Origin: DRYM01 sp964526225
GTDB lineage: Archaea; Thermoproteota; Thermoprotei_A; EX4484-217-1
Direction: 5' to 3'
Assembly (NCBI GenBank): GCA_964526225.1
Contig: CAZGLL010000046.1
Location: forward strand, 1 to 5,970
Length of the DNA: 5,970 nt
Below are positions 1 to 5,165 of the stretch, in pieces (the stretch's first letter is position 1; each line of letters opens with the position of its first letter). Made by a program: the position numbers and the translations under genes. The notes beneath the pieces were generated by a model that was not told where the DNA came from, searched no databases, and saw nothing but the letters and a program-made list of their open reading frames with translations.

Positions 1-679
1 AGCCTAGAAAGCTTAGTCCTGCTTCCGTAAGTATTGCGTCAGCTATGTTCATGGAAAAAACTACGAGAACAGTAGGTAGAAGGTTTGGGAAAACATATCT
101 CACTATTATTCTTGAGTCGGAAGCTCCTAAAGCTCTTGCAGCTTCAACGTACAGTAGAGATTTTATTGAAAGCGTTTGTCCACGAACCATTCTAAAGTAT
201 GTTGGTATGTAAACCACGGCTATAGCTATTATTGCGTTAACTAAGCTTGCCCCCAATACTGCGGCTATAGCTAATGCTAATATTAGGCTTGGAAAAGCAT
301 ACATGCTATCCATTACAATAGATAATGCTCTATCTACTTTACCTCCATAGTAGCCTGATATTAGACCTAAAGGCACACCTATGGCCATTGAGAGAAGTGT
401 TGCAGAAATAACTACAGTGAGAACTGTTCGAGCACCATATAGTACTCTTGAAAACATGTCGTAGCCTAAATTGTTAGTTCCCATGGGGTGTTTGAGTGAT
501 GGTGGTGCTAATTCGTCACCTGTACCAACTATGGGACTATAAGGTGTTAATAATGGAGCTATTGCCGAAAGAACTATAATGCTAGCCACTATTATGATTC
601 CAGCCTTAAATAGTGCATTCGAATTCCTTAGTAAACCCAACGCTTTAAGTTTTTCCATAACAACATTAACTATGTTCAT
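1..679 (-). CDS. dppC: DppC/OppC-type peptide ABC transporter permease (C-terminus beyond the left edge)
   Basis: Second membrane-spanning subunit of a dipeptide/oligopeptide importer. It would pair with the DppB-like subunit in the cytoplasmic membrane to form the substrate channel. I read 226 uninterrupted codons from ATG 679 to the window edge. Visible: a hydrophobic first segment (about 24-45), then HPMGTNNLGYDMFSRVLYGA (64-83), the family's characteristic stretch before the transporter domain, then several membrane segments. The EAA loop that contacts the ATPase runs from EAARALG (179-185) to NLLP (199-202). The last visible residues, TEAGLSFLG, are near the usual C-terminal part, so roughly 50-70 residues are missing. 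Start choice: AGGAG lies 7 bases before ATG 679 and overlaps the dppB stop region, 11 bp downstream of dppB, which implies co-transcription and coupled translation. The family is certain from motifs; the actual substrate (peptide, sugar or other) is not determined. Confidence 0.95.
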   Translation of the reverse strand, partial: MNIVNVVMEKLKALGLLRNSNALFKAGIIIVASIIVLSAIAPLLTPYSPIVGTGDELAPPSLKHPMGTNNLGYDMFSRVLYGARTVLTVVISATLLSMAIGVPLGLISGYYGGKVDRALSIVMDSMYAFPSLILALAIAAVLGASLVNAIIAIAVVYIPTYFRMVRGQTLSIKSLLYVEAARALGASDSRIIVRYVFPNLLPTVLVVFSMNIADAILTEAGLSFLG

Positions 680-690
680 TTGGCAACTCC

Positions 691-1707
691 TCAGTATCTT
701 ATTCTAGGGTCTATTAGTGCATAAAGTACGTCGACAACTAAATTAACTATAGAGACGAATAGGGCAAAGAAAACAATCGTTCCCTGAATAGTTGTGTAAT
801 CAACATACTTTATTCTTTCAAGCAGAAATGTTCCCATACCTGGCCATGAAAACGTTGTTTCTGTAAGTACAGCTCCCGTTAGAAGTATTGCGAACTGCAG
901 TCCCATCATTGTTAATACGGGTATGAATGCGTTTTTAAGCACATGCCTAAGAACCCTTATTTCGCTAAGACCTCTAGCTTTAGCTGCCCTTACGAAGTCC
1001 TGACCTAGAACCTCTATTATATTTGCTCTTACAAGTCTAGTGTATGCTCCGGAAAGAACAATACCTAGTGTGAGAGATGGTAGTATTAAGTGTTTTAAGG
1101 CGTCAATAGTTATGTCCAGCCTTCCTGTAAGTATTCCGTCTAAAACGTAAAGCCCCGTTACAGGTTTCCAATCTATCGTAAGAGACGGCTCTATTCTACC
1201 ACTAACCGGGAGGAGTTTGAAGTAAACACCGAAAATAAGTTGAAACATCATTCCAAGCCATGGTATAAACGTAGCGTAAGCGAGTATGCTATATATTCTA
1301 AGAGCATTATCTGTTTTTGTTCCACTCTTCACTCCAGCAATTGTGCCAGTAATTAACCCTATGATAATGCTTACTGTAAAACCAAACATTGTTAACTCTA
1401 TTGTTGCAGGTAAGTGATCAAATATTTCATATAGAACGGGGCGTTCACCCCAAATAAGTGATCTTCCAAAGTCTCCTCTTAAAATTCCGAAGAGGTAGTC
1501 GAAATATTGAATTATTAGCGGCTTATTTAGCCCTGCTTTCTCCTTAAGCATTTCAATATATTCAGGAGGAGCTTTCATACCTACCATTGAGGTTATGGGG
1601 TCTCCCGGCATAACACGTAGAATTATAAAGACAAGCGTAAGTAAAATAAGAACAATAGGTATTGTCATTAAGGTTCTCACTATGACATATGTTCTTAGAG
1701 ACGCCAT
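691..1707 (-). CDS. dppB: DppB/OppB-type peptide ABC transporter permease
   Basis: First membrane-spanning subunit of the importer, 338 residues, the usual family length. N-terminal membrane segment at about 9-31, followed by RVMPGDP (31-37), typical of DppB proteins. A periplasm-side domain (about 38-100) includes GDFGRSL (78-84). More membrane segments lie at about 104-124, 136-162, 208-224, 262-284 and 309-331. The EAA loop (about 240-263: AAKARGLSEIRVLRHVLKNA, then FIPVL) docks on the ATPase. The C-terminal FSWPGMG (286-292) and DPRIRY ending are also family hallmarks. Start ATG 1707 has a modest AGGT-containing site (AAAGGTAG) upstream. The gene lies 104 bp behind the binding-protein gene and directly ahead of dppC. 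The gap upstream holds a TATA-like element, so it may be transcribed separately from the binding protein. Nothing is missing. Confidence 0.96.
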   Translation of the reverse strand: MASLRTYVIVRTLMTIPIVLILLTLVFIILRVMPGDPITSMVGMKAPPEYIEMLKEKAGLNKPLIIQYFDYLFGILRGDFGRSLIWGERPVLYEIFDHLPATIELTMFGFTVSIIIGLITGTIAGVKSGTKTDNALRIYSILAYATFIPWLGMMFQLIFGVYFKLLPVSGRIEPSLTIDWKPVTGLYVLDGILTGRLDITIDALKHLILPSLTLGIVLSGAYTRLVRANIIEVLGQDFVRAAKARGLSEIRVLRHVLKNAFIPVLTMMGLQFAILLTGAVLTETTFSWPGMGTFLLERIKYVDYTTIQGTIVFFALFVSIVNLVVDVLYALIDPRIRY

Positions 1708-1747
1708 TTACAATCTACCTTTACCTTGAATTGGAATGTACTGTAAG

Positions 1748-1761
1748 TTATATAGTTTTCC
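1748..1761 (-). promoter_or_regulatory. Probable archaeal BRE/TATA promoter for dppBC
   Basis: Reading the minus strand, GGAAAAC (BRE-like, 1761-1755) is followed at once by TATATAA (1754-1748). Standard archaeal spacing of about 25 bases puts the transcription start near 1725, leaving a leader of about 18 bases before ATG 1707 that includes its ribosome binding site. Separate initiation here would let the binding protein and the permeases be made at different levels. Read-through from the binding-protein gene remains possible; there is only one short T5 run in the gap. Confidence 0.5.
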
Positions 1762-1811
1762 AGAGAACATTATAGATGAGGTAAAAATGGTTTAAATTAA
1801 TTTTGTTTTGT

Positions 1812-3404
1812 TTATTCTTTCCAGTATAGTAGCCAGTATCTAAACAGCATTGTTGGATCCAGTACTATTCCTCCAACGTTCTTCTTAGCTACTACGAAGA
1901 GTTTGCCCTGAACTAGCGGTATAATCGGTACTTCATCTGCTAATATCTCCTGTACTTGCTCATAATATTGTGTTCTCTCTTCAAGAGTTAGCTTAGTAGC
2001 TGCTTCGTCGAGTAATTCGTCAACTTTTGGATTAGCGTATCCCGAACCTGTCCATTTGTTCGCTTTGCTGTGGAGGAATGGCGTTGTGTAATCGTCGGGA
2101 TCTATGTAGTCTGGATACCACCCGAACAGTGATAGTTGCATTGCTCCTTTTCTTGCGAAGTCAAGGTATTGTGACCATTCAGCACTTTTTACTGTTACTT
2201 TAATCATTCCTGTTGCTTCGAATTGTTCTTTAAGTACTGCTGCTAAGTCCTTTTCCGTATCACCATAGTGTGTCGGAGTATACCATAATTCTATTTCTAA
2301 CGGATTATCTTCACTATAACCTGCTTCCTTAAGTAGACTCTTGGCTAACTCTAGATTTGCTCTTTCACCATATTTCTCCTTGAAAACTGGTTTGTAACTC
2401 CACATACCTTCAGGTATTAAGCTGTAAAGCGGTGTCCATGTTCCTAGGTATACTCTTTGCGAAATATCTGCCCTATCTACTGCGGCCGCTAAAGCTTGTC
2501 TAACGAGTTTATTGTCTGTTCCAGGCATTTTAACGTTAATTATGATGTATCTTATGGCAGCTCCCGGAACCTCTATTACTTGGAAGTTCGGATTCTTCTT
2601 TAGGCTTTCTATATCGGCTGGGTTAAGGGTTCTCCATGCGATATCTATTTCTCCTCTTTCAAGCGCTAGCCTTAATGTTGTGGCATCCTTATAGAACCTT
2701 ATAATTATTGTTTCGATCTTCGGCTTTTCACCGTGGTAGTATGGGTTTGCTTCTAAAACTAATTCTTGATCTCTAACCCACTTAACAATTCTATATGGGC
2801 CAACACCGCCTGCTGTTTGATCGCTATCTATCTCATCAGGTTTATACGCTGGGTGTACTGGGAAGTATGGTGGTGTAGCAACTAGTGCTAGGAAGTATGA
2901 TACTGGCTTTTTCAGCGTAAACTTTACTGTGTAATCATTTAGTGCTTCAACATCTTCTACAAATTCGGTAACTAGCCATGCTGGATCGCCGTTTATCTCC
3001 ATAACTCTCTTAATTGATCTAACAACATCATGTGCTGTACATGGCGTTCCATCAGCAAACTTAAGATTCTTCCTTAAATGGAAAATGTATACTTTACCAT
3101 TCTCCTTAACCTCATAAGACTCCGCTATACCATATGTTAACTCAGTTGTTCCCGGCTTATACCTCATTAGCCCCTCCATAGTGTTCTGCAGTACTTCCCA
3201 TGTAAAGAAGTCGTAGGCGTTTGAAGGATCTAAATCCGAAACTTTATCGGTAACCCCTATCACTATTTGGTTCTTTACAGTTGTCGGAGAGGTTTCTGTA
3301 GGTGTAGGTTTCATTGCAAAGTATGTGCCAGCGACTATAGCTACTATGAGTATTACAGCTAAAGCTATTGCTACCGTTTTCGAAACGGCTTTAGCGATTT
3401 TCAT
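1812..3404 (-). CDS. ABC transporter solute-binding protein, family 5 (peptide/oligopeptide type)
   Basis: Extracytoplasmic receptor (530 residues, normal length) that binds the substrate and delivers it to the DppB/DppC channel. The N-terminus has two lysines and a long hydrophobic stretch (about 11-30), then a Thr/Pro-rich linker (PTPTETSPTT, 33-42). This looks like a membrane anchor or signal plus a surface stalk. There is no lipobox cysteine, so it is not a classical lipoprotein; a class III (pilin-type) signal is possible but unproven. The mature domain opens with IVIGVTDKVSDLDP. The family signature lies at about 93-133, with GKVYIFHLRKNLKFADGTP and the HDVVRSIKRV helix. Later family-typical parts are RQALAAAVDR and GWYPDYIDPDDY, then FLHS. 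Start ATG 3404 follows a GGTGGTGAAGG purine tract at a good distance. It is the first gene of the minus-strand transporter cluster. The substrate is inferred from the family only; relatives also bind oligosaccharides or nickel. Confidence 0.95.
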   Translation of the reverse strand: MKIAKAVSKTVAIALAVILIVAIVAGTYFAMKPTPTETSPTTVKNQIVIGVTDKVSDLDPSNAYDFFTWEVLQNTMEGLMRYKPGTTELTYGIAESYEVKENGKVYIFHLRKNLKFADGTPCTAHDVVRSIKRVMEINGDPAWLVTEFVEDVEALNDYTVKFTLKKPVSYFLALVATPPYFPVHPAYKPDEIDSDQTAGGVGPYRIVKWVRDQELVLEANPYYHGEKPKIETIIIRFYKDATTLRLALERGEIDIAWRTLNPADIESLKKNPNFQVIEVPGAAIRYIIINVKMPGTDNKLVRQALAAAVDRADISQRVYLGTWTPLYSLIPEGMWSYKPVFKEKYGERANLELAKSLLKEAGYSEDNPLEIELWYTPTHYGDTEKDLAAVLKEQFEATGMIKVTVKSAEWSQYLDFARKGAMQLSLFGWYPDYIDPDDYTTPFLHSKANKWTGSGYANPKVDELLDEAATKLTLEERTQYYEQVQEILADEVPIIPLVQGKLFVVAKKNVGGIVLDPTMLFRYWLLYWKE

Positions 3405-3410
3405 AGCTTT

Positions 3411-3457
3411 CCTTCACCACCACCAAATAGTTTTTGAGACTATAATAAATTTTTCCG
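3411..3457 (-). promoter_or_regulatory. Promoter and ribosome binding site of the solute-binding protein gene
   Basis: On the minus strand CGGAAAAA (BRE-like, 3457-3450) abuts TTTATTATA (TATA box, 3449-3441). The expected transcription start is near 3420, 16 or so bases before ATG 3404. A purine-rich GGTGGTGGTGAAGG tract (3424-3411) provides the ribosome binding site, with the GGTGAAGG portion at suitable spacing. Together this is the clearest promoter in the window. Confidence 0.65.
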
Positions 3458-3505
3458 TAATCAACTGCCATAACGTAATGAGTTTATTTCATGAATTATC
3501 GTAAG

Positions 3506-3513
3506 TTTATTAT
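3506..3513 (+). promoter_or_regulatory. Possible TATA box of kptA
   Basis: TTTATTAT lies about 88 bases before the presumed kptA start, giving a predicted transcription start near 3535 and a leader of roughly 60 bases. A second AT-rich candidate sits at about 3554-3562 but would start transcription within a few bases of the ribosome binding site. The 3458-3593 gap between the divergent transporter and kptA genes holds no other signal I can support. Confidence 0.3.
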
Positions 3514-3593
3514 TTATTCCTATTAAGAAGATTTTACAGAGAAATTACAGCATCATTTATTTGAGCCTCTAGATTTGGGGTGCTAGAATCCCG

Positions 3594-3695
3594 TTGACTT
3601 TAAACGACATTTATAAGTGTAGTGTATGCGGTAAATACATTGAAAAACCTATTCACTGCGGTAGAAAAGCAATCTTAATCTTAGATTCGCATAGG
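3594..3695 (+). pseudogene. kptA: kptA 5' fragment: start and N-terminal zinc ribbon, cut by the insertion
   Basis: First 34 codons of the interrupted RNA 2'-phosphotransferase gene. Start is TTG 3594, the first plausible start after the in-frame stop at 3570-3572, with GGGGTG (3577-3582) upstream as ribosome binding site. Residues include a CSVCG knuckle (C9, C12) and a second knuckle PIHCG (H21, C22), i.e. a small zinc ribbon, then AILILDSHR, where gene sequence ends at 3695. Beyond this the frame runs into the inverted repeat and the antisense of tnpB and stops at 3816-3818; that 40-codon tail is not gene-derived. The link to the 3' piece rests on continuity: this piece ends D-S-H-R, the other begins S-H-R-R-T-K-L-S-K. 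Euryarchaeal KptA proteins are known with an N-terminal Cys-rich knuckle, which agrees. A stand-alone small zinc-ribbon protein is the less likely alternative. Confidence 0.85.
3687..3695 (+). repeat. Left copy of 9-bp direct repeat flanking the insertion
   Basis: TCGCATAGG here and TCACATAGG at 5157-5165 flank the inserted element and match at 8 of 9 positions. Both copies encode Ser-His-Arg in the kptA frame; the one difference (TCG/TCA) is silent. This is what a target-site duplication with one later substitution would look like. The strictly identical core is 6 bp (CATAGG), so a chance match of part of it cannot be excluded. Confidence 0.65.
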
Positions 3696-3697
3696 GG

Positions 3698-3723
3698 TTT
3701 AGGTTTTATGACATTTTATGATA
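3698..3723 (+). repeat. Left terminal inverted repeat of the element
   Basis: Starts TTTAGGTTTTATGAC (3698-3712) and continues with A, TTTTAT, G, A, T, A. It matches the reverse complement of 5126-5151 at 23 of 26 positions, with mismatches at 3713, 3720 and 3722. The tnpB stop codon (3699-3701) and last codons lie inside it. Confidence 0.9.
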
Positions 3724-4889
3724 GGTACCATCCCTTCATTTTTGTTCTCCTTCATCCCTTCTTGGGTTTGCATCTGGTCGGGAGCGTTCAGGGTGACCCC
3801 AAGCACCCCACATCTTGAGATTAAATTAAGGCATGCAATAACGTCTCTATCTCCTATGAAGCCACAATTATTACATTTTAGGATTCTGCCTTTAATAGAT
3901 GCTAGTTTACCGTTACATTTTGGACAAAGCTTAGAGGTTCTCCTTGGGTTAACCTTTACTAGTGGTATTCCTTTTTCCATATACTCGTACTCTATATAGG
4001 ATAATAGTTTATGATAAGCCCATAATGTGAGCTTCTTATTAAACCTAGTGCTCCTCTTGTTATTAATTCTCAGGTTTTTAAGGTTCTCAACAACAATTAA
4101 ACTTCCATGCTTTAATGCAGTATTTGTTATCTTCTCTGCTATCTTATGACATGAGTCGTTGATTGTATTTCTTATCTTTCTACCATGTTTTCTAATAGCT
4201 TCTCTAATTCCTTTGATATATTTCCATTGCCTTGGATAACGTTTCTGTATTCTCTCAATCCAAATCCTATGAGTTAAAGCCTTTCTTAAAGGAAAACTAA
4301 ATCTCTTAATCTTGATTACTCTCTTGCTATTCTTAATGAATATAGTAACGTTATCAAAGTTTACATCAATAGCAAGAACACTTCTTGCATTATAGTACTC
4401 AACTTTTCTTCTAAACTCTATACATATCCAAAATCTTGAACCATCATACTTTATTACCAATTCGTAATTATCCCAGTTCTTGTACTTTATGAACCTCTCT
4501 TTTGGTGCTACTAGCTTTACCTTAACCTCTCTCCCACCTAGAACCTTAACTATTAACTCTTGATTCTCTAAGTCTAACTTGTAATCGTATTTGTCTATTC
4601 TAGCTGTTAGCTTCCTCGATACTGGTTTGTTACCTTTTACTCTTTTAACTGCTTTGACAACACACCTAGCATGGTAATATATTTGCTTTACGTGATGTGC
4701 TCTAAACCCTTTGCTCCTCAGTTCATGGTAGAATCTTCTATGTAGTGTTTTGACTGAAGGAAGGTTCTTCTCATTCCATATTTGGTCTATAATATACTGT
4801 GTGTAATCACGGAAAGCTTTAAGGAACTTTAAAAGTTCATTACTCTCCTCAGGAAGACCCATGACCTTAAGGGTCTCAACAACCTTCAT
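3699..4889 (-). CDS. tnpB: TnpB, RNA-guided RuvC-type nuclease of a transposon (IS605 OrfB family)
   Basis: TnpB proteins are programmable DNA nucleases guided by an RNA made from the element's end, ancestral to Cas12; they help their element persist. Numbering from TTG 4904 (401 codons), the parts are: a helical N-terminal and RNA-binding region (about 6-170), RuvC-I LAIDVNFDN with D180, a helical insert, RuvC-II IVVENL with E273, a four-cysteine zinc finger CPKC/CNNC (327, 330, 344, 347), and RuvC-III GDRDVIACLN (D352/D354). All catalytic and zinc residues are present and the length is normal, so it looks intact. I chose ATG 4889 (396 residues) because GGTGA lies 8 bases upstream; TTG 4904, five codons earlier, lacks such a site. 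The last codons and stop are within the inverted repeat. Its strand is opposite to kptA. The related Thermoprotei group usually has no tnpA partner. Confidence 0.95.
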   Translation of the reverse strand: MKVVETLKVMGLPEESNELLKFLKAFRDYTQYIIDQIWNEKNLPSVKTLHRRFYHELRSKGFRAHHVKQIYYHARCVVKAVKRVKGNKPVSRKLTARIDKYDYKLDLENQELIVKVLGGREVKVKLVAPKERFIKYKNWDNYELVIKYDGSRFWICIEFRRKVEYYNARSVLAIDVNFDNVTIFIKNSKRVIKIKRFSFPLRKALTHRIWIERIQKRYPRQWKYIKGIREAIRKHGRKIRNTINDSCHKIAEKITNTALKHGSLIVVENLKNLRINNKRSTRFNKKLTLWAYHKLLSYIEYEYMEKGIPLVKVNPRRTSKLCPKCNGKLASIKGRILKCNNCGFIGDRDVIACLNLISRCGVLGVTLNAPDQMQTQEGMKENKNEGMVPIIKCHKT

Positions 4890-4918
4890 CGGAGTGTTCA
4901 CCAATATTGATTCATGTT

Positions 4919-4950
4919 AGGAAAATTTATAAACTTTATCCTATTATATA
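4919..4950. promoter_or_regulatory. Shared divergent promoter of tnpB and the 47-codon gene
   Basis: The palindrome TTTATAAA (4926-4933) can be read as a TATA box on either strand. On plus it is preceded by AGGAAAA and would start transcription near 4956, about 10 bases before ATG 4966. On minus it is preceded by AGGATAAAG and would start near 4903, about 14 bases before ATG 4889. An alternative minus-strand TATATAA (4950-4944) would give a longer tnpB leader of about 30 bases. Only about 76 bp separate the two start codons, so both promoters must lie here. Confidence 0.55.
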
Positions 4951-4965
4951 TGCTTGGATGTCTCT

Positions 4966-5109
4966 ATGGTTGAAATAGTTATTATTCATGGAAGTATAAT
5001 TAAGTATAGAGGAAACGTGTACATACTATATCCCGTCAAAGAGGATAGGGAAAAACTAAAGAAGCTTCATAGAAAGAAAGTTCACGCTATAATAATAACT
5101 GAAGATTAA
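4966..5109 (+). CDS. Small 47-residue protein encoded inside the TnpB element, function unknown
   Basis: ATG 4966 to TAA 5107-5109, divergent from tnpB. The sequence starts MVEIVIIHGSIIKYRGNVYI, followed by LYPVKEDREKLKKLHRKK and VHAIIITED. It reads as two or three beta strands (about 2-7, 10-14, 17-22), a charged helix (25-36) and a last strand (38-45): a compact little fold with alternating hydrophobic residues, not random translation. The pattern (G-x-I-I-K-Y, then Y-I-x-Y-P, a Lys/Glu helix ending K-L-H, then V-x-x-I-I-I) recalls short archaeal AbrB-like or SH3-like proteins, but I cannot assign a family. A good BRE/TATA sits at the right distance upstream and the leader is almost absent (about 10 bases), normal for archaea. 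It could be a DNA-binding regulator or accessory protein of the element (inference). An upstream ATG at 4958 is out of frame and closes after six codons. Confidence 0.6.
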   Translation: MVEIVIIHGSIIKYRGNVYILYPVKEDREKLKKLHRKKVHAIIITED

Positions 5110-5125
5110 ATAGAAGTACAACGAA

Positions 5126-5151
5126 TGTTATAAAAAGTCATAAAACCTAAA
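5126..5151 (-). repeat. Right terminal inverted repeat of the element
   Basis: GTCATAAAACCTAAA (5137-5151) is the exact reverse complement of 3698-3712; the match extends inward to 5126 with three mismatches. It lies 17 bases after the stop of the 47-codon gene. Read on the plus strand it repeats the last codons of tnpB (CAT AAA ACC TAA), so both element ends present the same outward-facing sequence to the host DNA. Confidence 0.9.
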
Positions 5152-5156
5152 ACAGC

Positions 5157-5165
5157 TCACATAGG
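5157..5165 (+). repeat. Right copy of 9-bp direct repeat flanking the insertion
   Basis: TCACATAGG, the partner of TCGCATAGG at 3687-3695. The kptA frame resumes in this copy (Ser-His-Arg) and continues with R-T-K-L-S-K. The distance between copies, 1470 bp, is a multiple of three. Confidence 0.65.

Larger units (their letters stand above)
3696..5156 (-). mobile_element. TnpB-carrying insertion element with terminal inverted repeats, inserted in kptA
   Basis: About 1461 bp lying between two parts of one kptA frame. It carries tnpB on the minus strand and a 47-codon gene on the plus strand, in divergent arrangement. The ends are a 26-bp inverted repeat (23 of 26 identical; outer 15 perfect), two bases inside the left boundary and five inside the right one if the 9-bp repeats are taken as flanks. 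No tnpA (Tyr-type), serine recombinase or DDE transposase is encoded, so it must have moved with help in trans or by an unknown route. IS200/IS605 elements normally have subterminal hairpins and make no target duplication, so these ends are atypical. Exact boundaries are uncertain by a few bases because of the flanking repeat. Insertion itself is well supported by the split kptA frame. Confidence 0.82.

Noticed and set aside
2512..2694. A 60-residue plus-strand open frame
   Set aside because: Antisense shadow inside the solute-binding protein gene.
3405..3593. A small RNA or gene in the gap between the divergent transporter and kptA genes
   Set aside because: Apart from the promoter signals and the kptA ribosome binding site, no frame, hairpin or box motif stands out.
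3594..3818. A 74-residue gene as a complete protein
   Set aside because: Only the first 34 codons are gene-derived; the rest reads through the inverted repeat and the antisense strand of tnpB.
3718..3999. A 93-residue plus-strand open frame
   Set aside because: It is the opposite-strand shadow of the tnpB zinc-finger end, has no ribosome binding site or promoter, and shows no family features.
4890..4904. TTG 4904 as the tnpB start
   Set aside because: It has no ribosome binding site, whereas ATG 4889 has GGTGA at proper spacing, and the predicted transcription start falls at about 4903. A leaderless TTG start cannot be fully excluded.
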